In this document: positions 7,453 through 15,110 of the stretch, one piece after another | Layout: every line of letters starts with the position of its first letter | Numbering within the stretch: position 1 is the stretch's first letter | Assembly: GCF_024359525.1 (NCBI RefSeq) | Contig: NZ_JAKZEU010000003.1 | Coordinates: forward strand, 62,001 to 126,000 | DNA from: Paracoccus albicereus | GTDB lineage: Bacteria > Pseudomonadota > Alphaproteobacteria > Rhodobacterales > Rhodobacteraceae | Reading direction: 5' to 3' | DNA length: 64,000 bases | Position numbers and translations under genes: made by a program | The notes under the pieces: model-generated | The model's database searches: none | What the model saw: the letters and a program-made list of their open reading frames with translations, nothing else | Told to the model about the DNA's origin: nothing

Positions 7453-8568
7453 ATGAACGAAACACCGTACGCAGAGACCAAGCGTGGCCATGTGGACTGG
7501 GCCTCGATCCTGGCGGGGGCCGCGATAGCGGCGGGCGCCTCGATCGTGTTTACGGGCTTCACCGCCGCAATCGGGCTTGGCTCGGTCTCTGCCGAGGAAG
7601 GCGAAGGGCTGGGGACTTTCGCGCTGATCCTTGTGGGATTGTTCGCCTTCATCGCGATGGTGGCCGTCTACGCCCTGGGTGGCTATGTCGCCGGGCGCAT
7701 GCGCAGCCGCAGTTCGGCCAGTGAGGACGAGACAGAGGCCCGTGATGGTATCCATGGCCTGACGGTCTGGGCGATCGGCATGATCCTGGGCGGCATTCTG
7801 GCCGCAGGCGCCGTGTCGACCGGACTGCGTACGGCCGGCAACGCGGCGGGCACCGCGGTCGAGGCTGCTGGTTCAGCCGTGGGCGGCGTCGCGCAGGGCG
7901 CGGGCCAGTTGGCTGGTGGCGTCGTGGGTGGCGTCGGACAGGTTGCGGGTGGCGCGATCAGTGGTGTGGGCCAACTGGCCGGCGGTGCAGCATCCGCTGT
8001 CGCCGGTTCGGGTGAAGGTGGCGCGCAGGGGGGCAATCCCCTCGACTACGTGACCGACCGCCTGCTGCGCAGCGAGGCCGCTGCCCCCGATCAATTCTCG
8101 AACGATCAGATCCGCAGCGAAGTCGGCAACATTCTCTCGACCGTTCTGCGGACTGGTGAAGTACCGGACGAGGATCTGGACTATCTGCGCTCGGCGCTGG
8201 CTGCCCGGACCGAACTGACGCCCGCGCAGATCGATCAGCGCGTCGAACAGGCAGTGACGCAGGCGCAGGACCTGCGGGCCGAGGCGCAACAGCGTCTGGA
8301 AGAGGCCCGTGCGCAGGCAGAGGAAGCTGTCGCGGCTGCCGAAGCCCGCGCGCAAGAGCTGCGTGACGAGGCCGAGCAGCGTCTGCAGGAAGCACAGGCC
8401 AAGGCGGTCGAGGTCGCCGAACGCGCGCGCAGCGGCGCGGTGTGGTCCGCGCTGTTCCTGGCCGTATCCTCGCTGGTCGCCGCAGTCGCCGCGTGGATGG
8501 GCGCGATCAAGGGCGGGCATGACCGCGATGCAGGCAAGATGTGGGCCGGCTTCTCGCGTCGCCGCTGA
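7453..8568 (+). CDS. Membrane protein with glycine-zipper repeats and coiled coil, function unknown
   Basis: 371 residues. Visible layout: two N-terminal membrane helices (about residues 14-38 and 53-80); a third helix around 98-120; a Gly/Ala-rich stretch (about 120-190) of imperfect repeats such as 'GGVGQVAGGAISGVGQLAGG', resembling glycine zippers; a polar segment; a long Glu/Ala/Gln/Arg coiled coil (about 255-330); and a final membrane helix near the C-terminus. AAGGAG precedes the ATG with good spacing. Both ends are membrane-anchored with a helical stalk between them. Similar proteins are often labelled PhnA-like or YrzE-like, but I cannot assign a function. A possible stress promoter lies upstream and a terminator follows, so it looks monocistronic. 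Confidence 0.88.
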   Translation: MNETPYAETKRGHVDWASILAGAAIAAGASIVFTGFTAAIGLGSVSAEEGEGLGTFALILVGLFAFIAMVAVYALGGYVAGRMRSRSSASEDETEARDGIHGLTVWAIGMILGGILAAGAVSTGLRTAGNAAGTAVEAAGSAVGGVAQGAGQLAGGVVGGVGQVAGGAISGVGQLAGGAASAVAGSGEGGAQGGNPLDYVTDRLLRSEAAAPDQFSNDQIRSEVGNILSTVLRTGEVPDEDLDYLRSALAARTELTPAQIDQRVEQAVTQAQDLRAEAQQRLEEARAQAEEAVAAAEARAQELRDEAEQRLQEAQAKAVEVAERARSGAVWSALFLAVSSLVAAVAAWMGAIKGGHDRDAGKMWAGFSRRR

Positions 8569-8592
8569 CCGGCACCCTGACTGACATGGAAG

Positions 8593-8623
8593 GCCCCGCT
8601 GGCAATCCGGCGGGGCTTTTTCG
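8593..8623 (+). terminator. Rho-independent terminator
   Basis: GCCCCGC (8593-8599) pairs with GCGGGGC (8610-8616) and is followed by five Ts. It ends the gene that stops at 8568, just before the oppositely oriented tRNA gene. Confidence 0.85.
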
Positions 8624-8640
8624 TGCAGGTTTGGAAAAAC

Positions 8641-8715
8641 TGGTGCCGGGTGAGGGATTTGAACCCCCGACCTTCGGTTTACAAAACCGCTGCACTACCG
8701 CTGTGCTAACCCGGC
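8641..8715 (-). tRNA. tRNA-Thr (anticodon TGT)
   Basis: A 75-base cloverleaf read on the minus strand: acceptor GCCGGGT/ACCCGGC, D-arm with GCAC/GTGC, anticodon loop TTTGTAA giving TGT, T-arm GGGGG-TTCAAAT-CCCTC, and an encoded CCA end. One G.A appears at the outer end of the anticodon stem. The 5' end is only one base after the stop codon of the co-directional permease gene at 8717, so the tRNA promoter must lie inside that coding region or the tRNA is processed from its transcript. Confidence 0.97.
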
Positions 8716-8716
8716 C

Positions 8717-10444
8717 CTAGGATGCGCCCCGGCTTGGGGCGATCCCTGCTGCGATACCGCGCGGACGGCTGCGGCGCAAGCCGAGGTTCGCCTGCGCCAG
8801 CAAACCAACCGCGACAAGACCCATCGCCATCACCAGCAGAGCGGCAGGCGCGGCATTGCCCAGATCCTCGAGACTGGCCTTTTCATGCGCGCGGGTTGCC
8901 AATGTCTCGAAATTGAAGGGACGCAGCAGCAGGGTCGCCGGCAGTTCCTTGCTGCAATCGACAAAGACCAGCAGCACGGCCGATCCGACCGAGCCGCGCA
9001 TCAGCGGCAGATAGACGTCGCGCAGCACGCCGCCCGCGCCGCGGCCCAGCGAACGCGCCGCCATCGGCAGCGATGGCGGGACGCGGGTGAAGGCGCCGTC
9101 GACCGCGCCCTGCCCGATGGCGAAGAAGCGCACCACATAGGCCAGGATGATGGCGAAGCCGGTGCCGGTCAGGATCAGGCCGGGATCGGTGCCGGTCGCC
9201 GCGAGCCAGCCATCCGCGATCCGGTGGTCCAGCGCGGCGAGCGGGATCAGGATGCCGACCGCCAGCACCGCGCCGGGTGCCGCGTAGCCGATGATCGTGA
9301 CCGGCAGCAGCATGCGCGGCAGTCTTCGTCCCGACAGCCGGGTGCCGTAGACCATGATCAATGCCAGCACCACGACCAGAATTGCCGCGATCCCGCCCAG
9401 GCTGAGCGTGTGCCACAGCGCAAGACCCAGACCCGGCGTCAGCCAGCCCTGCGGATAGGCCAGCGCGTAATGTCCGATGACCGCGACCGGCAGCACGAAG
9501 CCGATCGCGACCGGCAGCGCGCAGGCCAACGTCGCCATCCAGCCCCAGCGGCGCGGCAGCGGCTGCAGGATGATCGGGCGCGGCTGGCGTGCGCTCTGGT
9601 GATACCGGGCACCGCGGCGGGCCGCACGTTCCCACAGCGCCAGAACGGCGACGACCAGCAGGATCAGGCTGGCGATCTGCGCGGCGCCGCCCGCATTCTG
9701 ACGTTCCAGCCAGGTGGTGAAGATGCCGGTGTTCAGCGTCTGCACCCCGAAATAGGACACCACCCCGTAATCGGCGACGCTTTCCATCATCGCGATGGCA
9801 GCGCCCGCGACGATGGCGGGACGCACCAGCGGCAGGCCGACGCGGCGAAACAGCCGCCACGGACCGGTGCCGAGCGCGCGGGCGACCTCATACGCGCTGG
9901 CGGACTGCTCGCGCAGGGCGACGCGGGTCAGCAGGTAGACATAGGGGTAAAGCGACGCGGACAGCACCAGCACCGCAGCCCAGCGCGACCGGATGTCGGG
10001 AAACCAGTAATCGCGCGCGCTGGCCCAGCCGAAGGTCTCGCGCAGTCCGGTCTGCACGGGGCCGGAATAGTCGAGGAAGTCGGCCAGTGCATAGGCGCCG
10101 ATATAGGCGGGCACGGCCAGCGGCAGCAGCAGCAGCCATTCCAGCGCGCCCCGGCCCGGAAAGCGGTACATCGCGACCAGCCAAGCGGCCCCCGCACCCA
10201 TCGCGGCTGCCAGCGCCCCGGTTCCCAGCGCAAGGATCACGGTGTTGCCCGCATAGCGGGGCAGCGTGGTCGACAGCAGGTGCGGCCAGATGTTGTCGGT
10301 CGGGTTGAACGCGATCCAGACGACGGTGGCCACCGGCGCCAGCACCAGGGCCGCGATCAGGATCGCGGCAAGGGACCAGCCCCAGCCCGCACGGTGGCGC
10401 AGTTCGGCAGTGCGATGGGGGCGCGCGGGCGCTGCACTTGTCAT
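8717..10444 (-). CDS. Iron(III)-type ABC transporter permease (FbpB/SfuB-like, fused two-domain)
   Basis: 575-residue permease with about 12 membrane helices arranged as two homologous halves, the length and layout of FbpB-type iron permeases. The first half contains 'LLLLPLAVPAYIGAYAL', the second 'YLPLMRGSVGSAVLLVFVDCSKELPATLLLRP', whose final segment is strongly characteristic of the ferric iron family. An ATPase-contact loop is seen at 'YEVARALGTGPWRLFRRVGLP'. No binding protein or ATPase gene lies nearby, so partners must be encoded elsewhere. The stop codon sits one base before tRNA-Thr, an unusually tight junction. Iron as substrate is inferred from family. Confidence 0.9.
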   Translation of the reverse strand: MTSAAPARPHRTAELRHRAGWGWSLAAILIAALVLAPVATVVWIAFNPTDNIWPHLLSTTLPRYAGNTVILALGTGALAAAMGAGAAWLVAMYRFPGRGALEWLLLLPLAVPAYIGAYALADFLDYSGPVQTGLRETFGWASARDYWFPDIRSRWAAVLVLSASLYPYVYLLTRVALREQSASAYEVARALGTGPWRLFRRVGLPLVRPAIVAGAAIAMMESVADYGVVSYFGVQTLNTGIFTTWLERQNAGGAAQIASLILLVVAVLALWERAARRGARYHQSARQPRPIILQPLPRRWGWMATLACALPVAIGFVLPVAVIGHYALAYPQGWLTPGLGLALWHTLSLGGIAAILVVVLALIMVYGTRLSGRRLPRMLLPVTIIGYAAPGAVLAVGILIPLAALDHRIADGWLAATGTDPGLILTGTGFAIILAYVVRFFAIGQGAVDGAFTRVPPSLPMAARSLGRGAGGVLRDVYLPLMRGSVGSAVLLVFVDCSKELPATLLLRPFNFETLATRAHEKASLEDLGNAAPAALLVMAMGLVAVGLLAQANLGLRRSRPRGIAAGIAPSRGAS

Positions 10445-10541
10445 GCCGCGCCGCCTACATCAAAGCGGTTTCCCTGTCCATGAAGCGCCGCTAAGCTGCC
10501 GCGCAATCAGGCCGAATGGCCGCAGGACCGGGGGCAGGCCC

Positions 10542-11417
10542 ATGCAGATCGTCTATCATCTTGGCGCCCACGCGACCGACGGCGACCGGATGCTGAAGAC
10601 GCTGCTGAACAACCGCGCGGCCCTGTTCGAACGGCGCACGGAGATCGTCACGCCGAACCGGCATCGTGGCATCTTCGAAGAGGCGCTGATGGCGCTGAAC
10701 GGCGGGCAGGCCACGCCCGAGATGGAACAGATTATGCTGGACGCGATCCTCGACAGCGATGATCCACAGCGTGTGATCTGTTCCAGTCCCGGCTTTCTGG
10801 GCCCGACTTCTCGCGTGGTCTCGGCCGAAGGGCTTTACCCGGGCGCGGCCAACCGCGTGGCCGCGCTGCGCAACCTGTTTCCACAGGCCGACAGCGAATT
10901 CTTCATCGCGATCCGCAATCCCGCGACGCTGATCGCAGAGATGATCCAGTCCGAACAGGGCGCCGACTACGCGCGGATGACGGGCAGCCCCGATCCTCGC
11001 AAGCTGAGCTGGCTGCCCGCCATGCAGGCGATCGCGCAGGCCGCGCAACGGCGGCGGCTGGTCGTCTGGTGCCACGAGGACGTGCCCCTGGTCTGGCCCG
11101 ACGTGGTGCGTCTGGTCGCGGGCCTGCCCAGCGATTCCGGGCTGAGCGGCGGCCTGCTTTACATGCACGAATTGCTGGGGGATCAGGGTCTGGCGCGGCT
11201 GCGGCAGGCACTGGCCGGTCGCGACCAGATGACCATCGCGACTCGCCGTCAGGTCTATGCGGAAAGGCTGGCCGCCGATGCGTTGCCCGGTGTCCTGGAC
11301 CAGGTGATCGACCTGCCCGGCTGGTCGCAGGAAACCGTAGACGTCGTCACCCGCCGCTATCGCGACGAGGTCAGCCAGATCGCGGTGCTGCCGGGGGTGG
11401 AATTCATCCTGCCCTAG
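10542..11417 (+). CDS. Conserved hypothetical protein, possible degenerate sulfotransferase fold
   Basis: 291 residues, no signal peptide or membrane helix. The start (MQIVYHLGAHATDGDRMLKT) resembles the first strand and phosphate loop of sulfotransferases (usually GxHKTGTT), but the Lys and Thr/Ser residues that bind PAPS are replaced. A later segment 'FFIAIRNPATLIAEMIQ' resembles the 3'-phosphate-binding strand of the same fold. It therefore looks like a sulfotransferase-like protein that has lost or changed its cofactor. The ATG at 10542 is chosen because upstream codons read through the divergent promoter of the permease gene. No neighbour suggests a pathway. Confidence 0.75.
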   Translation: MQIVYHLGAHATDGDRMLKTLLNNRAALFERRTEIVTPNRHRGIFEEALMALNGGQATPEMEQIMLDAILDSDDPQRVICSSPGFLGPTSRVVSAEGLYPGAANRVAALRNLFPQADSEFFIAIRNPATLIAEMIQSEQGADYARMTGSPDPRKLSWLPAMQAIAQAAQRRRLVVWCHEDVPLVWPDVVRLVAGLPSDSGLSGGLLYMHELLGDQGLARLRQALAGRDQMTIATRRQVYAERLAADALPGVLDQVIDLPGWSQETVDVVTRRYRDEVSQIAVLPGVEFILP

Positions 11418-11438
11418 CCACGGCCGCACCGCACAGCG

Positions 11439-11690
11439 TCAGCCCATGCCCAAGGCCTGCTTGTACATGTCGAGGATCGCCTCTTCCTCGGCGATATCGT
11501 CGCGGTCGCGTTTGCGAAGCGCGATCACCTTCTTCATCACCTTGGTGTCGTAGCCGCGCGCCTTCGCCTCGGCCATCACTTCCTTCTGGCGTTCCGTGAC
11601 GTCCTTCTTCTCGGCCTCAAGCTGTTCATATTGCTCGATGAACTGCCGCAATTCGTCGGCGGCCACGCCGTAGGAGCGCTCGTCCTGCAT
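11439..11690 (-). CDS. gapR: GapR family DNA-binding protein (DUF2312)
   Basis: 83 residues, highly charged and helical, with 'LRQFIEQYEQLEAEKKDVTERQKEVMAEAKARGYDTK' style sequence and 'VIALRKRD' that define DUF2312. In Caulobacter this nucleoid-associated protein binds overtwisted, AT-rich DNA ahead of replication and transcription forks and helps topoisomerases. The short length, Lys/Arg/Glu-rich coiled helices and Met start at 11690 fit the family. It is convergent with the preceding gene and divergent from the small membrane protein at 11799. No signs of regulation are visible. Confidence 0.93.
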   Translation of the reverse strand: MQDERSYGVAADELRQFIEQYEQLEAEKKDVTERQKEVMAEAKARGYDTKVMKKVIALRKRDRDDIAEEEAILDMYKQALGMG

Positions 11691-11798
11691 CGTCTGTCGT
11701 CCTTCCTGCCCGGTTCGGCGCGTAGCCTTAGGCGGTCTTGCGAGGGGGCGCAATCGCCGCTAGGCCCCGAAGAGGGGCGAAGCCAAGGGAGACACGCG

Positions 11799-12026
11799 AT
11801 GGACATCTTTGCGGCATTGGTCTGGATCGGCGTGGCACTGACGCTGGCAGGGCTCGGCGCGCTTGGATGGTGCATCGCGATCGTGGCACGGCTGCGCCGG
11901 TCCGGTCTGGACGACGCGGCGATGCGCACGGGAATGCGCCGCGCGGTCGCGATCAACATGGCGGCCTTGGCAGGATCGAGCCTTGGCCTGATGCTCGTCG
12001 TGCTGGGCCTGATGCTGGGCGATTGA
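11799..12026 (+). CDS. Small two-helix membrane protein, unknown function
   Basis: 75 residues: a hydrophobic helix (about 5-28), a basic cytoplasmic loop ('ARLRRSGLDDAAMRTGMRR') and a second helix (about 48-72), ending in GD. AAGGGAG precedes the ATG at good spacing. Such proteins are common and poorly characterised in Rhodobacteraceae. It is 41 bases upstream of the YeeE-type genes and could share their transcript, but nothing in it indicates a specific role. Confidence 0.75.
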   Translation: MDIFAALVWIGVALTLAGLGALGWCIAIVARLRRSGLDDAAMRTGMRRAVAINMAALAGSSLGLMLVVLGLMLGD

Positions 12027-12067
12027 CGCATTCCGTTTCCAGCATATATTCCGCATGATAATCGCGG

Positions 12068-12505
12068 ATGGTGAGTGACATGAACCCCGACTGGATCCTG
12101 GGCCTTTGCGGCGGCGTGATGATCGGCCTTGCCGCCAGCGCCTTCCTGCTGCTGAACGGGCGGATCATGGGCGCCAGCGGTCTTGTCGGCGGGCTGGTCG
12201 ACGGCTCGGGGCGCGGCAACGCCGCTGAACGGGCGACTTTCGTTGCGACGCTGATCGCCGTGCCGGCACTGCTGGTCGCCGCGGGGCTGGGCGCAGCATC
12301 CGACCCGGTTGCGGGCCTTGGCACACTTGTCCTTGCAGGTCTGCTGGTCGGATTCGGAACCCGGATGGGCAATGGCTGCACCTCGGGTCACGGGGTCTGC
12401 GGCATCTCGCGCTTCTCGCTGCGCGGGATCGTGGCGACGCTGGTCTACATCGCGACCGGAATTATCGCGGTACTTGTCGGTCGCATGGTCGGATTGCACG
12501 CATGA
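12068..12505 (+). CDS. YeeE/YedE family protein, first half-transporter
   Basis: 145 residues, about four membrane helices. It carries the family's conserved loop 'GNGCTSGHGVCGISR', in which the Cys residues act in transport of thiosulfate or related sulfur species in characterised YeeE/TsuA proteins. Here the transporter is split in two: this half and the next gene overlap by four bases (ATGA), and each has one conserved Cys motif. The ATG at 12068 is used, but the ATG at 12080 with GGTGAG before it is an equally good start. Sulfur transport is inferred from family. Confidence 0.9.
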   Translation: MVSDMNPDWILGLCGGVMIGLAASAFLLLNGRIMGASGLVGGLVDGSGRGNAAERATFVATLIAVPALLVAAGLGAASDPVAGLGTLVLAGLLVGFGTRMGNGCTSGHGVCGISRFSLRGIVATLVYIATGIIAVLVGRMVGLHA

Positions 12506-12915
12506 GCCGGCTTCTTGCCGCAGCCTTGGCGGGCGGGCTGTTCGGAGCCGGGCTGCTGGTATCGGGCATGACCGATCCGGCAAAGGTGCAAGGGTTTCTG
12601 GACATCTTCGGTAACTGGGACCCGACGTTGGCCTTCGTGATGGGGGGCGCGATCCTTCCGATGCTGGCTGCGTGGCGCATCGCTGCCCGGCGGCGGATTT
12701 CGGTGATCGACGCGATGCCCCTGCCCGAGCGGCCCGACCCGGTGATCGACCGGCGCCTTCTGGGCGGCGCGGCGCTGTTCGGTGTTGGCTGGGGTCTGTC
12801 GGGCCTGTGCCCCGGCCCCGCCATGGCTTCGCTGGGCTTCGGCGGGCTGCCCGTCTGGGCTTTCTTCCTGGCGATGCTGGTGGGTATGGCGATCTATGGA
12901 AGGGTGAAGGCATGA
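12502..12915 (+). CDS. YeeE/YedE family (DUF6691-type) protein, second half-transporter
   Basis: 137 residues with an N-terminal hydrophobic helix, the family pattern '[19 protein letters not shown]' near residue 17 and '[18 protein letters not shown]' near residue 100. It pairs with the preceding gene to make the equivalent of one full-length YeeE. Start ATG overlaps the upstream stop, and its own stop overlaps the ATG of dtd, so three genes are translationally linked. The Cys in 'GLCPGPA' is the conserved sulfur-handling residue of this half. No BigR-like regulator or sulfur-oxidation gene is next to it. Confidence 0.9.
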   Translation: MSRLLAAALAGGLFGAGLLVSGMTDPAKVQGFLDIFGNWDPTLAFVMGGAILPMLAAWRIAARRRISVIDAMPLPERPDPVIDRRLLGGAALFGVGWGLSGLCPGPAMASLGFGGLPVWAFFLAMLVGMAIYGRVKA

Positions 12916-13361
12916 GGGCTCTGATCCAGCGCGTTATTGAGGCCGAAGTTGCGGTCGAAGGTGAAGTCATCGGTCGATGCGGCCCGGGCCTCATGGTCCT
13001 GGTCTGCGCGATGGCGGGTGATCAGGACGAAGCCGCCGACAAGCTCGCGGCGCGGGTCGCCAAATTGCGCATTTTTCGCGACGACGAGGGTCGGATGAAC
13101 CGATCCATTCTGGACATTCAGGGCAGCGCGCTGGTCGTCAGCCAGTTCACGCTGGCCGCGGACACGCGGACAGGCAATCGCCCCGGCTTTTCATCCGCGG
13201 CATCGCCCGATGACGGGCGGCGCCTGTACGAACGCTTCGCCGCTGCCCTGCGCGAGGCCGGCGTACCGATAGAGACCGGTCGCTTCGGCGCCGACATGGC
13301 GGTGCGGCTGACCAATGACGGTCCGGTGACGATCTGGATGGACAGCGCAGACCGCGCTTGA
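12912..13361 (+). CDS. dtd: D-aminoacyl-tRNA deacylase
   Basis: 149 residues, the usual length. It removes D-amino acids (and glycine from tRNA-Ala) mischarged on tRNA, a translation quality-control step in the cytosol. Visible family motifs: 'MRALIQRV' at the N-terminus, '[15 protein letters not shown]' near residue 78 and '[11 protein letters not shown]' near the C-terminus; the SQxT and GP motifs form the active pocket of the dimer. ATG overlaps the stop of the YeeE-type gene by four bases. Its coupling to a sulfur transporter is probably operon convenience and not functional. Confidence 0.97.
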   Translation: MRALIQRVIEAEVAVEGEVIGRCGPGLMVLVCAMAGDQDEAADKLAARVAKLRIFRDDEGRMNRSILDIQGSALVVSQFTLAADTRTGNRPGFSSAASPDDGRRLYERFAAALREAGVPIETGRFGADMAVRLTNDGPVTIWMDSADRA

Positions 13362-13590
13362 CTTCACGCGCCCCAGGCCCCATCTGCCCCCTGTCGCCGC
13401 CCGCTGCCGCGTGAGCAGAGGCGAGGTCTTCGCCCCGTGGCACGACACTTCCATCCGAGTTTCCCAATCACGCGGGGAGGCTTGCGGGCAAATCGTATCG
13501 CGCCCGCACCCCTGCAATCGCCGCGCCATGATGCGCGCGGCCTCTGCCCGCGCGACCCGATACGGGGGGCGGCGGGATGAAAGACTTTGA

Positions 13591-15054
13591 ATGACGACCG
13601 AAACCACCGACCGCCCGCGTCCTGCGGGCAAGTCCGACAGCCCGCGCCGCGCGGGCAAGCCGCGCTTCCGCAACGGCGGCAAGCCGCGTTTCCGCGATGA
13701 TCGCGGCGACAACGGGGGCCGTCCTGCCCGCCCCGCCCGCGAGCCGCGCGAGGGCAGTCGCGAAAACCACGGCCGCAACGCGGTCGTGCGCGAGCCGCTG
13801 CCGACCGGCGCCTTTGCCGACATGGGCATCGATCCCCGCATCAACGCGAACCTGCCGCCATTGGGCCTGACCGAGCCGACGCCGATCCAGGCGCAGGCGA
13901 TCCCGGCCATCGTGGCGGGCCGCGACCTGCTGGGCCTTGCGCAGACGGGCACCGGCAAGACCGCCGCCTTCGGCCTGCCGATGATGACGCGGCTGCTGGC
14001 TGCCGGCCGCAAGCCCGAGCCCGGCACCTGCCGCGCGCTGATCCTTGCGCCGACGCGCGAACTGGCTACCCAGATCGCCGCCAACATCGATGCCTATGCC
14101 GAGGGGACGCCGATCCGGTCGTTTCGCGTCGTCGGCGGTGCGTCGATCAACGTGCAGGTTCAGCGCATCGCTCGCGGTGTCGACGTTCTGATCGCGACGC
14201 CGGGCCGACTGATCGACCTGATCGAGCGCAATGCGGTCGATCTGTCGCAGGCCGGCTATCTGGTGCTGGACGAGGCCGACCAGATGCTGGACATCGGCTT
14301 CATCCACGCGCTGCGCCGGATCGCGAAGATCCTGCCGAAAGAGCGTCAGACGCTGCTGTTTTCGGCCACGATGCCGAAGCTGATGGAGGAGCTGGCCGAC
14401 ACCTACCTGACCGATCCGTTGCGGGTGCAGGTGAACCCGCCGGGTCAGGCCGCCGCCAAGATCGCGCAAGGCGTGCATTTCGTGAACCAGGGCGACAAGG
14501 CGACGCTGCTGGCCGAATATCTGTCGAAGCATCCGGGCGAATTGGCGATGGTCTTTGGCCGCACCAAGCACGGTTCGGAAAAGCTGTCCAAGACGCTCGA
14601 AAAGTGGGGCTTCGCCGTCGCCGCGATCCACGGCAACAAGAGCCAGGGTCAGCGCGAGCGCGCGCTCGACGCGTTCCGCAAGGGCACGACGCAGGTGCTG
14701 GTTGCGACCGACGTCGCGGCGCGGGGCCTCGACATTCCCGAGGTCGCCCATGTCTACAATTACGACCTTCCGAACGTGCCGGAAAACTATGTTCACCGGA
14801 TCGGGCGGACTGCGCGTGCGGGGCGTGATGGCCGCGCCGTGGCGTTCTGCGCCCCGGCCGAAGTCGGCGAACTGCGCGCCATCGAAAAGGCGATGAAGTC
14901 GCAGATCCCCGTGGTCGGCGGCGAGCGTCCGGCCGAAGCGGCGGCCCCAGCCGGGCGTCCGTCGCGCGGCCGCGGCAAGCCTGCGGGCGATGGCGCCAAG
15001 AAGCGCCCGGCCCGCCGCCCCTCGCGCCGGCCGCGGAGCCAGCAGCAGGGCTGA
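13591..15054 (+). CDS. rhlE: DEAD-box ATP-dependent RNA helicase, RhlE type
   Basis: 487 residues. A basic Arg/Gly/Pro-rich N-terminal extension of about 65 residues precedes the core. Motifs in order: Q motif 'PTPIQAQAIPAI', motif I 'AQTGTGKT', 'PTREL', DEAD box 'VLDEADQMLD', 'SATMP', and motif VI 'HRIGRTARAGR'. The C-terminal tail is Lys/Arg-rich ('KKRPARRPSRRPRSQQQG') and likely binds RNA. Role: RNA unwinding in ribosome assembly, RNA decay or cold adaptation. The 229-base leader upstream holds separated CGTATCG/CGATACG complementary elements that might form a 5'-UTR stem. A terminator follows at 15079. Confidence 0.95.
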   Translation: MTTETTDRPRPAGKSDSPRRAGKPRFRNGGKPRFRDDRGDNGGRPARPAREPREGSRENHGRNAVVREPLPTGAFADMGIDPRINANLPPLGLTEPTPIQAQAIPAIVAGRDLLGLAQTGTGKTAAFGLPMMTRLLAAGRKPEPGTCRALILAPTRELATQIAANIDAYAEGTPIRSFRVVGGASINVQVQRIARGVDVLIATPGRLIDLIERNAVDLSQAGYLVLDEADQMLDIGFIHALRRIAKILPKERQTLLFSATMPKLMEELADTYLTDPLRVQVNPPGQAAAKIAQGVHFVNQGDKATLLAEYLSKHPGELAMVFGRTKHGSEKLSKTLEKWGFAVAAIHGNKSQGQRERALDAFRKGTTQVLVATDVAARGLDIPEVAHVYNYDLPNVPENYVHRIGRTARAGRDGRAVAFCAPAEVGELRAIEKAMKSQIPVVGGERPAEAAAPAGRPSRGRGKPAGDGAKKRPARRPSRRPRSQQQG

Positions 15055-15078
15055 ACGTTTCAAAATGAAAGAACAAAG

Positions 15079-15110
15079 GGCCGCAGGACGATGATCCTGC
15101 GGCCTTTTTT
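15079..15110 (+). terminator. Rho-independent terminator of rhlE
   Basis: GGCCGCAGGA (15079-15088), six-base loop, TCCTGCGGCC (15095-15104), then six Ts. It ends directly at the stop codon of the convergent MFS gene (15110). Confidence 0.92.

Noticed and set aside
8641..8715. tRNA-Thr as the attachment site of an integrated element
   Set aside because: No integrase, direct repeat of the tRNA 3' end or change in gene type was seen on either side.
8885..10483. A 532-codon plus-strand frame opposite the iron-type permease
   Set aside because: Rich in Arg/Gln/Asp/His with no domain, as expected opposite a membrane protein; the minus-strand permease is clear.
13577..13594. A five-codon frame (MKDFE) just before rhlE as a leader peptide
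   Set aside because: Too short to judge and overlapping the rhlE start without a clear ribosome-binding site.
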